Translations under genes and position numbers: made by a program | Shown: piece after piece, positions 1-7,497 of the stretch | How the letters are laid out: each line of letters starts with the position of its first letter | How positions within the stretch are numbered: position 1 is the first letter of the stretch | Notes under the pieces: generated by a model | Database searches by the model: none | Told to the model about the DNA's origin: nothing | Seen by the model: the letters and a program-made list of their open reading frames with translations, nothing else | Source: Firmicutes bacterium CAG:552 | GTDB taxonomy: Bacteria; Bacillota; Clostridia; Christensenellales; Pumilibacteraceae | Reading direction: 5' to 3' | Assembly: GCA_000435495.1 (NCBI GenBank) | Contig: FR884037.1 | Span: 1-28,684, forward strand | DNA length: 28,684 nucleotides

Positions 1-335
1 GCAAAAGAACGTCAAAAGATTTCCTATAAGCGACAGTAAAAGCTCTACACGTTTTCTGTTTTTAGTTACTTTAGTGGAGTAACTACCCTGTAAGAAAAGT
101 AAAAATATATATTATAATCCTGCTTTTGTAAATAGTTTATTTGTTATCTGTTTTGAGGTTCAACATATCAAATTGAAATATTGAAACCGCCCATAAACTC
201 GGTTAATGGGCGGTTTCTTTGATTTTTACGATATTAAGCGCCAAAAAGTCAAAACGACAAAAATGCGGTGACGTTATTCTATTGTTCAAAAAGAATACAA
301 CTAAACAGGTATAACGTTATGTCCCTTATCTTCGA
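1..335. other. Left-edge non-coding region
   Basis: No convincing gene is visible. At the left edge the three plus-strand frames close after 12, 26 and 8 codons, so at most the last few codons of an upstream plus-strand gene lie here. The stretch is AT-rich and contains a small perfect hairpin (7-bp arms, 64-70 with 78-84), a TATAAT hexamer at 113-118 without a good -35, and the strong terminator at 183-226. The part from 240 to 335 is the 3' flank of luxS and shows only a weak inverted repeat (ACGTTAT / ATAACGT). Confidence 0.6.
183..226 (+). terminator. Rho-independent terminator
   Basis: A perfect 12-bp stem is formed by GAAACCGCCCAT (183-194) and ATGGGCGGTTTC (206-217) with an 11-nt loop, followed by TTTGATTTTT on the plus strand. 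It would end a transcript entering from the left edge or starting near 120. On the minus strand the downstream side is less T-rich, so it is a poor fit as the luxS terminator. Confidence 0.85.
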
Positions 336-800
336 TTAGTCCGGGTAAGAAAATCTTTTATCCGCAAGAGTACTAAAATACTTTTTTGCATAATATTTTG
401 CCATCGACAAATTCTGTTCGCTGTAATTCCCGCACTCTTCCGGTTTCGCTCCCGGAATCTCTCCTTCAAAGTTTATAATAAACTCGCACATATCGACAAC
501 CGTTTTATAAACGTCTTCGCTGACTAATGCACCCTTAACTATCAGGTAAAAACCTGTTCGGCATCCCATCGGCCCGAAATAAACGATGTCGGTCTTAACG
601 TCGCTGTTTCTCAGATACGTTGCGCCCAAATGCTCAATCGTATGAATTGCAGGCACATCCATCACCGGTTCTCTGTTCGGCGCAGTAAAACGCAAATCGA
701 ACGTGGTCAAATATTCCTCACCTACTCTATCTCTTCTCGATACATACAGTCCGGGCAGCAAAGCAAGGTGATTTACTTTAAAACTTTCTATCTTTTCCAT
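336..800 (-). CDS. luxS: S-ribosylhomocysteine lyase LuxS
   Basis: LuxS cleaves S-ribosylhomocysteine to homocysteine and DPD, the precursor of autoinducer-2, in the activated methyl cycle. The protein has the metal-binding HTIEH motif (His53 and His57), the catalytic Cys80 in GPMGCRTGFY and the third metal ligand Cys123 in the ECGNY segment, all at the usual LuxS positions. The start at 800 gives 154 residues, typical for the family, and begins MEKIESF as LuxS proteins do. It is preceded by GGAGA 12 nt upstream. A longer frame starting at 860 would overlap the upstream gene and is not needed. It is the last gene of the ecf-truA operon, 7 bp after the flavodoxin-like gene. No MTA/SAH nucleosidase gene is present in the window. 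Confidence 0.95.
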   Translation of the reverse strand: MEKIESFKVNHLALLPGLYVSRRDRVGEEYLTTFDLRFTAPNREPVMDVPAIHTIEHLGATYLRNSDVKTDIVYFGPMGCRTGFYLIVKGALVSEDVYKTVVDMCEFIINFEGEIPGAKPEECGNYSEQNLSMAKYYAKKYFSTLADKRFSYPD

Positions 801-807
801 ATCCGAT

Positions 808-1275
808 TTATTTCTCCGTAATTTGATTTTCGAGCATGACTTCTCTGCAAAGAGCGGCAATCTCTTTATCCAACAATCTCGGCGTAGGCAATCCGTCCTG
901 CCGCCTGCCGTCTATAAATGCTTGCAACGCAAACTTTTTAAGTCCCTTCGCTTTATTTGCGTTCAATTCGCCCCATACATACCATGCCTTCCCACCGGAA
1001 TCCTTTTCCGCCAAATCAACATACTTTTGTTTTTTCTCTATTTCGGCGCCGACTATAAACGTATAAATTCTGACTTTTGCGGCGTATTTTTTTACAAAAC
1101 GGATGTAACGTTTGTTAAATTTACCCATACGCACGTGAGTTCCTGCGACAACAACTGTCGCACCGTCAAGCATTTTTTCGTTAACTATCAAATCGGCATT
1201 CAACTTTGAAGCTATCATTGCCGCAACCTTTGCCGTAGTTTCTTCTCCGAATGCCATAACCGCTGTATTACTCAT
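808..1275 (-). CDS. Flavodoxin-like domain protein
   Basis: This is a 155-residue protein with an alternating beta/alpha pattern resembling the flavodoxin-domain family that includes HemG-like proteins (Flavodoxin_5 type). An N-terminal strand is followed by a helix (about 1-25), a strand with the VVVAGTHVRMGKFNKR segment (41-56), and another strand (RIYTFIVGAE) near 69-78. The classical FMN phosphate loop (T/S-x-T-G-x-T) is replaced by GEETTAK, so FMN binding is uncertain. A specific substrate cannot be named. The start codon overlaps the end of truA by 8 bp (ATGAGTAA), which implies translational coupling. luxS follows 7 bp downstream. Confidence 0.6.
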   Translation of the reverse strand: MSNTAVMAFGEETTAKVAAMIASKLNADLIVNEKMLDGATVVVAGTHVRMGKFNKRYIRFVKKYAAKVRIYTFIVGAEIEKKQKYVDLAEKDSGGKAWYVWGELNANKAKGLKKFALQAFIDGRRQDGLPTPRLLDKEIAALCREVMLENQITEK

Positions 1276-1987
1276 ATTTCACTTCCCATAGATACAGACC
1301 GCACGGTGGCGCAACAAGCGAAAAGCTTTCTTTTGCATCCACTATGCGCAGCAATCTTTTTTTATCTGCTTTCCCTTCGCCGATTGCTTTAAGGGCAGCT
1401 GCCATTTTTCGCACCATATTGTACAAAAAACCGTCTGCCGTAACTTCAAACACTACCAAATCCCCACATCTGCTTATTTTTGCCACGCTTACGTTTCGCA
1501 CGGTGGAACTTACTTCCGACCCTGCGCTACGCAGCATTGTAAAATCGTGTTCGCCTAAAAACAATTCGGCGGCAGCCCTCATCTTGTCTACGTTAAGGTT
1601 GCCGCAGCAATACGCCCTGTTCCGCCACAAAGCAGACTCATCCCTGAGCAAAAACAAATATTTGTACGTTTTGTTTATGGCGCTAAATCTTGCATGAAAA
1701 TTTTGGTCGGACTCTTCTATCGCCGTTATCCTAACGCTTTGCGGCAAATAATAATTTAATCCGCTTCGCCATTTACCTTTCATGTCCTTGGCAGAGTCAA
1801 AATGAAAGACCTGTCCCTTGGCATGAACGCCTGCGTCCGTTCTTCCCGAACCGGTTATCCTTATACTTTCGCCGGTAAGAGCCGCAAGCGCATTTTCTAT
1901 AGCCCCTTGTACGGTAGACTTCCCCGGTTGCAATTGCCAACCGCAAAAATCACTGCCATCGTACTCTACGGTCACTTTATATCTCAT
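1268..1987 (-). CDS. truA: tRNA pseudouridine synthase A
   Basis: TruA isomerises uridines 38-40 in the anticodon stem-loop of many tRNAs. The 239-residue length is normal. The catalytic motif GSGRTDAGVHA (about 47-57) carries the nucleophilic Asp51. The N-terminal YKVTVEYDGSDFCGWQ strand and the C-terminal FLYNMVRKMAAAL segment are also characteristic. The start overlaps the stop of ecfT by 4 bp (ATGA). The order ecfA1-ecfA2-ecfT-truA is the classical Bacillota arrangement, which normally sits after rplQ and before rplM-rpsI. Here the ribosomal protein genes are absent and the flavodoxin-like gene and luxS follow instead. Confidence 0.96.
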   Translation of the reverse strand: MRYKVTVEYDGSDFCGWQLQPGKSTVQGAIENALAALTGESIRITGSGRTDAGVHAKGQVFHFDSAKDMKGKWRSGLNYYLPQSVRITAIEESDQNFHARFSAINKTYKYLFLLRDESALWRNRAYCCGNLNVDKMRAAAELFLGEHDFTMLRSAGSEVSSTVRNVSVAKISRCGDLVVFEVTADGFLYNMVRKMAAALKAIGEGKADKKRLLRIVDAKESFSLVAPPCGLYLWEVKYE

Positions 1988-2874
1988 AACCCCACCGCCG
2001 AAAGCAAAAAGGTCGTCACCCCGAAAAAGTCATACACCAAAGCAAGCACGCAAAATAAAATTACCGCCATAACAAAAAACGCAAGAAAATCGCCGAATTT
2101 CATCTTAGATATTTTCATTTTGGTTCTGCCCTTGGCTCCCCTGTAACATCTCGAGTCCATGGCATTTGCCAGCTCGTCCGCTCTGCGGAAAGAAGATATC
2201 AGTAGCGGCACCAGAATCGGCACCATCGCTTTTGCTTTTTTAAAAATATTACCGCTGTCGAAATCGGCGCATCGAGCCTTTTGCGCCGATATTATTTTGT
2301 CCGTTTCTTCGCTAAGCGTAGGAATAAGTCTCAGAGCTATGCTCATTATCATAGCAAATTCATGTACAGGAATTTTTATATACGATAGCGGCTTCAGCAA
2401 ACTTTCGATGCCGTCCGTAAGCTCTACCGGAGTAGTCGTCAACGTCATAATCGACGGACCTATTACCAAAAAGAATAATCTGAGTGCCATCGCTACCGCC
2501 GTCACTATTCCTTCTAACGAAATCTTTATTATGCCGTAGCTAAAATACATATGCTCGGCATCGCCTGCGTAAAACAACAGCGTTATTACCATCGTTATTA
2601 TCACCAGCGTCATTATCGTCTTAAGACTTTTAAGAACTTTGATTAGAGGAACTTTACTTAAACTTGTTGCCAAAATCAAAAAAACAAGCACCGGTACATA
2701 ACACGCCGCCAGAACCGCCATATACGAAAATACGTTACCGTCGTATTTGTTAAGCGTCGGCACAAAAAAAAGCATGACTATATAGGCAATGACGAGAATA
2801 ATCTTCGTTCTTGCGTCCAAGCGATGTACTGCGGACTTGGCAGGATAATATTGTCCAATGGATACGTCACGCAT
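1984..2874 (-). CDS. ecfT: ECF transporter transmembrane subunit EcfT
   Basis: EcfT is the integral-membrane scaffold of energy-coupling factor transporters, joining the two ATPases to exchangeable vitamin- or metal-binding S components. The 296-residue protein has hydrophobic segments near 24-40, 49-71, 88-102, 125-145, 172-185, 217-229 and 262-283. It also carries the two Ala-Arg-Gly-like coupling motifs, around SAQKARCADF (197-206) and AMDSRCYRG (238-246), that contact the ATPases. It overlaps ecfA2 by 8 bp and truA by 4 bp. No S component is encoded in the window, so this is a group II (shared) module. Confidence 0.93.
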   Translation of the reverse strand: MRDVSIGQYYPAKSAVHRLDARTKIILVIAYIVMLFFVPTLNKYDGNVFSYMAVLAACYVPVLVFLILATSLSKVPLIKVLKSLKTIMTLVIITMVITLLFYAGDAEHMYFSYGIIKISLEGIVTAVAMALRLFFLVIGPSIMTLTTTPVELTDGIESLLKPLSYIKIPVHEFAMIMSIALRLIPTLSEETDKIISAQKARCADFDSGNIFKKAKAMVPILVPLLISSFRRADELANAMDSRCYRGAKGRTKMKISKMKFGDFLAFFVMAVILFCVLALVYDFFGVTTFLLSAVGL

Positions 2875-3718
2875 TTCGCTTACTCTCCCACAATTTAAGT
2901 ATGGATTCCCCTAAATCGTTTTCGTTTTTTGCCGACACGTCATACCCTTTTTCCTTAAGAGCAGACGCTACGGCGGCGTAACAAGGCAACTCTAACGAAA
3001 GTCTTTTTACAAGTTCGTCCGAACAAAACAACTCGTCGGGCGTAAACACCCCGGCAAGTTCGCCGTTATCCATCACGGCAACTCTGTTGCAGTTTGCGGC
3101 TATTTCCTCCATATTGTGCGATATCATTATTATGGTTTTTCCATTAGAATGCACGTCTCCGATTATGGAAAGAATTTCTTTTTTACCTTTGGGGTCCAGT
3201 CCGGCAGTGGGTTCGTCAAGCACAAGTATGTCCGGTTGCATGGCAAGGACGCCCGCCAACGCCACTCTGCGCATTTGTCCTCCGCTAAGCTCGAACGGCG
3301 ACCTGTCCTTTATGTCGTCATACGACAGACCTACGGTCGTAACAGCCTCTTTTACTCTCTTCTTTATCTCTGCGTCGTCTAGTCCGATGTTTTTCGGCCC
3401 GAATCCTACGTCCCTCTCTACCGTTTCGTCAAAAAGTTGATACTCGGGGTACTGAAACACCATCCCCACCTTGGAGCGAAGTTTTTTGTAATCGTACTTA
3501 AGCGACAAATCTATGCCGTCGACTATCAACTTACCGCTCATAAGCTTGATAAGCCCGTTAAAATGACTTACCAAAGTGCTTTTGCCGCTACCCGTATGTC
3601 CGACTATGCCCAAAAATTCGCCGTCGTCTATGGTAAGCGTAATGTTCTTTAATGCGACTTTTTCGTACGGGGTCTTCGGGGAGTACGTATAACTCAAATC
3701 TTCTATAACAATCGACAT
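2867..3718 (-). CDS. ecfA2: ECF transporter ATPase EcfA2
   Basis: This 283-residue ABC ATPase has Walker A GHTGSGKST (40-48), a Q-loop in VFQYPEYQLF (88-97), the signature ELSGGQMRRVALAG (143-156), Walker B ILVLDEP (164-170) and a D-loop GLDP. Its N-terminal segment (SYTYSPKTPYEKVAL) and C-terminal extension after the H-loop are typical of EcfA2 (CbiO2). Together with EcfA1 it forms the heterodimeric motor of the ECF transporter. It overlaps ecfA1 by 16 bp at its 5' end and ecfT by 8 bp at its 3' end, so all three are translationally coupled. Confidence 0.94.
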   Translation of the reverse strand: MSIVIEDLSYTYSPKTPYEKVALKNITLTIDDGEFLGIVGHTGSGKSTLVSHFNGLIKLMSGKLIVDGIDLSLKYDYKKLRSKVGMVFQYPEYQLFDETVERDVGFGPKNIGLDDAEIKKRVKEAVTTVGLSYDDIKDRSPFELSGGQMRRVALAGVLAMQPDILVLDEPTAGLDPKGKKEILSIIGDVHSNGKTIIMISHNMEEIAANCNRVAVMDNGELAGVFTPDELFCSDELVKRLSLELPCYAAVASALKEKGYDVSAKNENDLGESILKLWESKRNA

Positions 3719-4554
3719 AACTCCTCCGTCAACTCTCTAACAGTATATACGTCGCCGATCGGCATACCGCCTTTTCGTAATCTGTCGGCTATTCTTATTG
3801 CCGGCGGCATATCCAATCCCCTACCCGAAAGTAGTTCTCCTTTGGTCAAAACTTCTTTTCCGCCGCATAGAATCGCCTCTCCGTCATCAAGCACTATAAT
3901 TTTGTCTGCCATCGCCGCTTCGTCCATAAAGTGCGTAATGGTTATAACCGTCATGCCCTCTTCTCGATTAAGCCTGGTTACTATGTCCATAATTTCCCGT
4001 TTCCCCTTGGGGTCCAACATGGACGTCGCTTCGTCCAAAACCAGAACTTCCGGACGTATCGCCAATATTCCGGCGATAGCGACTCTTTGTTTTTGACCGC
4101 CGCTGAGACGAAACGGATCTCGCTCTCTGTACTCGTACATGCCTACGCTCTTTAACGCCTCGTCCACCCTTCTTCTTATTTCCTTAGGCTCTAATCCGAG
4201 ATTTTCCGGGCCGAAAGCCACGTCGTCCTCTATAATGCTGGCTACAGTCTGGTTGTCGGGATTTTGGAACACTACTCCCACTTTTTTGCGTATTTCGAAT
4301 ATATTATCGCTTGCGCTGCCGCCCACATTGTCGCTTACGGTATTCATTCCGTCCACAGTAACAGTACCGCTTTGCGGAAGCAATAAGCCGTTCAAAAGTT
4401 TGGCTACCGTGCTTTTGCCGCTGCCATTATGTCCGACAAGGGCAACAAACTCCCCCTTTTCGACGCAAAACGACAAGTCTTTAATCGCCACGACTTCGGA
4501 TGCAGACCCTCTGTTGTACGCATAGCGCACGTTTTTTAACTCTACGAAACTCAT
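3703..4554 (-). CDS. ecfA1: ECF transporter ATPase EcfA1
   Basis: This is the first gene of the ECF operon. It has Walker A GHNGSGKST (41-49), the Q-loop in VFQNPDNQ (95-102), the signature RLSGGQKQRVAIAG (149-162), Walker B VLVLDE (170-175) and the D-loop MLDP. The catalytic-glutamate strand continues as EATSMLDP, which is usual for EcfA1. I chose the ATG at 4554 (283 residues, beginning MSFVELKNVRYAY). The in-frame ATG at 4572 lies inside the spacer of the predicted promoter and adds only MLKCTQ. Neither start has a Shine-Dalgarno sequence. The predicted -10 ends 8 nt before 4554, so the mRNA may be leaderless. Confidence 0.93.
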   Translation of the reverse strand: MSFVELKNVRYAYNRGSASEVVAIKDLSFCVEKGEFVALVGHNGSGKSTVAKLLNGLLLPQSGTVTVDGMNTVSDNVGGSASDNIFEIRKKVGVVFQNPDNQTVASIIEDDVAFGPENLGLEPKEIRRRVDEALKSVGMYEYRERDPFRLSGGQKQRVAIAGILAIRPEVLVLDEATSMLDPKGKREIMDIVTRLNREEGMTVITITHFMDEAAMADKIIVLDDGEAILCGGKEVLTKGELLSGRGLDMPPAIRIADRLRKGGMPIGDVYTVRELTEELCRLL

Positions 4555-4562
4555 TTGCGTAC

Positions 4563-4591
4563 ATTTTAGCATAACCGAAAGGGAAATTCAA
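4563..4591 (-). promoter_or_regulatory. Predicted sigma-A promoter of the ecfA1 operon
   Basis: Read on the minus strand, TTGAAT (4586-4591), a 17-bp spacer and TAAAAT (4563-4568) match the housekeeping promoter pattern. Only 8 nt separate the -10 from the ATG at 4554, so transcription should start at or 1-3 nt before the start codon. Confidence 0.6.
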
Positions 4592-4651
4592 CAGTTATAG
4601 ACGGGCTAAAAAGATTTTTTAATAAAAATTCACCTTTGCCTATTTTAATTG

Positions 4652-4680
4652 TTGCATTTTTTTATGTCCTATGATAAAAT
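4652..4680 (+). promoter_or_regulatory. Candidate promoter of the parA operon
   Basis: TTGCAT (4652-4657), a 17-bp spacer and TAAAAT (4675-4680) precede parA, with the start codon 33 bp past the -10 and a GAGGTG ribosome binding site just before the ATG. The -35 is weak (three of six matches). Confidence 0.45.
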
Positions 4681-4713
4681 AAATTTAAGATATTTATTAT
4701 TTCGTGAGGTGTT

Positions 4714-5535
4714 ATGGCTAAAGTTATAGCAGTAGCTAACCAAAAAGGCGGCGTGGGCAAAACTACCACTTGCATAAACTTGTGCAGTTTTGTGGCGGCT
4801 ATGGGCAAAAAAACTTTGCTTATAGATATAGACCCGCAAGGTAACGCAAGCAGCGGCGTAGGAGCAGACGTGGCGAAAGACTCGCTTACCATATATAACG
4901 TGCTTGTGGGAGATTGCAAAATAACCGATGCGATTCGTCCGTCTTGCGTAGACAATATGGACGTATTGCCGTCGAATATCGATTTGGCAGGAGCTGAAAT
5001 AGAACTCGTAGAAGTTGCCGAAAGAGAAAAGGTTTTGCGCAAAAATCTTTCCCCTCTCAAAAACAAATACGACTACATTTTTATAGATTGTCCGCCTTCA
5101 CTTGCTCTTTTGACTGTCAATGCGCTTACAGCGGCCGACAGCATTCTCATCCCCATACAAGGCGAATTTTTTGCTTTGCAAGGTCTGAGTCAGCTTATGA
5201 ACACCATCAAGCTCGCAAAAAAATATCTTAATCCTTCTCTCGAAGTAGAAGGCGTACTTCTTACCATGTACGACGGAAGAAGCAACCTCGTAGCAAGCGT
5301 TACTTCGGAAATAGTGAAATACTTCGGCAAAAAGGTATTTACTCACAGAATTCCACGTAACGTCAAACTCGGAGAAGCACCGTCATACGGTATGCCTATA
5401 ATGCAATTCGAACCTCGATGCGCCGGCGCAATGGCGTACAAAGCATTTGCGGAAGAATTTTTGGAACGCAACAACGACAGCTACACAAAGATAGAAAACA
5501 TGGGTTCGCTTAGAAAAAAAGCGGACAAACGGTAA
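4714..5535 (+). CDS. ParA/Soj-family ATPase (orphan)
   Basis: This 273-residue deviant Walker ATPase has KGGVGKTT (11-18), the A' segment LLIDIDPQGNASSG (35-48) and Walker B YIFIDCPPSL near 120. ParA/Soj proteins bind DNA as ATP dimers and drive segregation of chromosomes, plasmids or other cargo with a ParB-type partner. The length and lack of an N-terminal helix-turn-helix place it with chromosomal Soj-type proteins. The C-terminal tail (about 255-273) is rich in Lys and Arg. No parB follows; an AraC regulator begins 6 bp downstream. The start is supported by GAGGTG immediately upstream. It could be the chromosome-segregation ATPase with parB elsewhere, or a ParA used to position other cargo. 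Confidence 0.88.
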   Translation: MAKVIAVANQKGGVGKTTTCINLCSFVAAMGKKTLLIDIDPQGNASSGVGADVAKDSLTIYNVLVGDCKITDAIRPSCVDNMDVLPSNIDLAGAEIELVEVAEREKVLRKNLSPLKNKYDYIFIDCPPSLALLTVNALTAADSILIPIQGEFFALQGLSQLMNTIKLAKKYLNPSLEVEGVLLTMYDGRSNLVASVTSEIVKYFGKKVFTHRIPRNVKLGEAPSYGMPIMQFEPRCAGAMAYKAFAEEFLERNNDSYTKIENMGSLRKKADKR

Positions 5536-5541
5536 CTGCCT

Positions 5542-6384
5542 ATGGGTAACGATTTCTTCGCAAAAAAGCCGTTAGTTCATAAACGCCCGAAATTGGCTTA
5601 TTTTAAGGTAAACGAACCTGAGAAAAACTTCGTCAGTCACGATTCCCCTGAGATTTTGTTTGTAGCCGGCGGAAGCGGCAGAATAGACGTATTCGGAGGT
5701 CAGTATCCGCTGAGAAACGGCGACGTTATAGTCATAAGCAAAAACGTCGAACATTCGATATACATGTTCGAATCGGACGATGCAGAATTTTATGCTATCG
5801 GGCTAACAGACTTCGAACTTATGGGTATGCCCGAAAACACGATTATCGAACAACCCTATTGCATTGCTCCGACAAAGGATCGTGCGGAAATAATTAAAGC
5901 GTTGTTTAGAGCCATTCGTTTAGAAGAGGACGAACGCCAGTCGTGCAGCAAATCCATAGAAGAAGATTTGCTTAACGTTATAATGATAAATGCGATACGT
6001 TTTTCGGTATACGATATGGGGATAACGTATTCAAAAAACAAGGCGTTTTTTGAAGCCAAAGATTATATCGACAAAAATTACACGAAAATAGTCAGCATCG
6101 AAAGCGTTTGTGAACATCTTAATATTAACAAATTCTATCTTACTCATATCTTTAAAGAGCAAATCGACATGCCCCCTATAAAGTATCTGATCTATAAGCG
6201 TATGGAGCATGCCAAGCAGTTACTTATCAGTGATAACGGGATGTCCATCAATGAAATAGCTGAGGAGTGCGGTTATTCGGACACGGCTTATTTTTGTAGA
6301 GTATTCAAAAAGACCGTCGATATCACCCCCTTACAATACAAAATAAAACATCTCAGGCGAAACAAAAAACCTACCCGAAAGTAA
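5542..6384 (+). CDS. AraC-family transcriptional regulator
   Basis: The 280-residue protein has an N-terminal cupin-like sensing domain (about 30-90, with GRIDVFGGQYPLRNGDVIVI and a following His71) and a C-terminal AraC-type double helix-turn-helix. The first HTH lies near 184-207 (SIESVCEHLNINKFYLTHIFK). The second is near 233-268, with MSINEIAEECGYSDTAYFCR and VFKKTVDITPLQYK matching the family signature. The ligand cannot be deduced. It starts 6 bp after parA with no obvious ribosome binding site, so it is probably co-transcribed and perhaps translated by reinitiation. The radical SAM gene follows 41 bp downstream. Confidence 0.9.
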   Translation: MGNDFFAKKPLVHKRPKLAYFKVNEPEKNFVSHDSPEILFVAGGSGRIDVFGGQYPLRNGDVIVISKNVEHSIYMFESDDAEFYAIGLTDFELMGMPENTIIEQPYCIAPTKDRAEIIKALFRAIRLEEDERQSCSKSIEEDLLNVIMINAIRFSVYDMGITYSKNKAFFEAKDYIDKNYTKIVSIESVCEHLNINKFYLTHIFKEQIDMPPIKYLIYKRMEHAKQLLISDNGMSINEIAEECGYSDTAYFCRVFKKTVDITPLQYKIKHLRRNKKPTRK

Positions 6385-6425
6385 TCGGCAAGCTACGTGC
6401 GTAATACCGCTTTATGGAGAAAAAT

Positions 6426-7034
6426 ATGGATACGTATTTATATTTTGTAGACAACAAACCCTATCTTAATATCACTAACAAATGCAGCAACGACTGCGAT
6501 TTTTGTATCAGACACGACAGACAATCTATGGACGGTCAGCGTCTGTGGCTTACCGACCAAATGCCTTCGGCGCAGAAAATAATCGACTCTTTTCCTGCAG
6601 ACCTCGACTACAAACAAGAATTTACCTTTTGCGGGTTCGGCGAACCTACCGAAAACCTTCCTGCGTTTTTGGAAGTAGGCAAGTTCATAAAGAGCAAGGG
6701 CGGCAAAGTTAGACTTAATACCAACGGTCAAAGCGATTTGATTAACGGAAGAAGCACGGCAAAAGAGATTTGCGAAGTTGCCGACTCAATAAGCATAAGT
6801 CTAAACGACTGTACTGCCGAAGAGTACGACCGACTTTGTCATTGCAAATTTGGCTTAAAAGGTTATGACGCTTTGCTGAAATTTGCCGAAGAGTGCGGTA
6901 AGTGCGGCTGCTCGGTCGCCATGTCCGTAGTTGACGTTATCGGCGAAGAAAAAATACAAAAATGCAGAGAGATATGCGAAAAACTCGGCGTAAAACTTAG
7001 AGTAAGAACATATATTCCCCTTTCGCAATACTAA
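6426..7034 (+). CDS. Small radical SAM protein (TatD-associated type)
   Basis: The protein contains the radical SAM cluster motif C-x3-C-x2-C (Cys20, Cys24 and Cys27 in NKCSNDCDFCIR), followed by GFGEPTE (70-76), which binds SAM. At about 202 residues with the opening YLYFVDNKPYLNITNKC it resembles the short family found next to tatD in Clostridia; the substrate of that family is not known to me. The start at 6426 is preceded by GGAGA with 5-nt spacing. The in-frame ATG at 6414 would overlap that site and lacks one of its own. No tatD gene is adjacent here; the neighbours are an AraC regulator and a ParA. The C-terminus is short and lacks an accessory cluster domain. Confidence 0.82.
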   Translation: MDTYLYFVDNKPYLNITNKCSNDCDFCIRHDRQSMDGQRLWLTDQMPSAQKIIDSFPADLDYKQEFTFCGFGEPTENLPAFLEVGKFIKSKGGKVRLNTNGQSDLINGRSTAKEICEVADSISISLNDCTAEEYDRLCHCKFGLKGYDALLKFAEECGKCGCSVAMSVVDVIGEEKIQKCREICEKLGVKLRVRTYIPLSQY

Positions 7035-7080
7035 AACGGCGACGTGCGATTCGAGATGCAAATTTCGCAGCCTGACGTAA

Positions 7081-7130
7081 CCGCAGATTAAGGTTATTCA
7101 GAGTAAACCTTTTAGTCCCGTACTCTGCGG
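7081..7130 (+). other. Nested inverted repeats (possible RNA structure)
   Basis: CCGCAGA (7081-7087) can pair with TCTGCGG (7124-7130), enclosing a second stem AAGGTT (7090-7095) with AACCTT (7106-7111). An alternative 7-bp stem, CAGAGTA (7099-7105) with TACTCTG (7121-7127), is mutually exclusive with both. It lies 46 bp past the radical SAM stop codon. Whether it is a functional RNA is unknown. Confidence 0.35.
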
Positions 7131-7205
7131 ATTAAATTGTATACAAGTATTTATTCGTTACAAAACGACTTGTGTCAGCCTATATTTTATAATAATTTAA
7201 TCATA

Positions 7206-7254
7206 AAAAAAGCAATTTCGGTTATGGATGCCCCCATTATCGAATTGCTTTTTT
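7206..7254. terminator. Bidirectional terminator hairpin
   Basis: AAAAAAGCAATTTCG (7206-7220) pairs with CGAATTGCTTTTTT (7241-7254) with one bulged base. The A-run and T-run flank the stem on both strands, so it can end the plus-strand radical SAM transcript and the minus-strand transcript of the gene at 7498. The loop contains a further short ATGG/CCAT pairing. Confidence 0.75.
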
Positions 7255-7497
7255 ATTTTCGCACATTTTGTGCCTAATATATTATTTTCAACTAAAACCA
7301 TTGCGCAAAATACTTCGCCATTTTACACACACCTCGACTAATACTGTATAGATAAAAATGGGTTGATTTGAAAATTCGAATACTTTTCAACGCAATCGAG
7401 CGCCGTTTCTTTGCGTTCGACTCGCTTTTGACAATCAAGCAATCGCCCACTCCTATTACGCTTAAATATGCGACTTTTTGTCAAAGTCGTCAAAGGC

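Larger units (their letters stand above)
7035..7497. other. Intergenic region between convergent genes
   Basis: No gene is supported. It contains a two-tier inverted repeat at 7081-7130 with an alternative pairing, a bidirectional terminator at 7206-7254, a loose inverted repeat (AACGCAA 7389-7395 / TTGCGTT 7411-7417) and a small hairpin CGACTTT / AAAGTCG (7471-7477 with 7483-7489). The last lies just past the stop of the 7498 gene on the minus strand. Confidence 0.6.
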
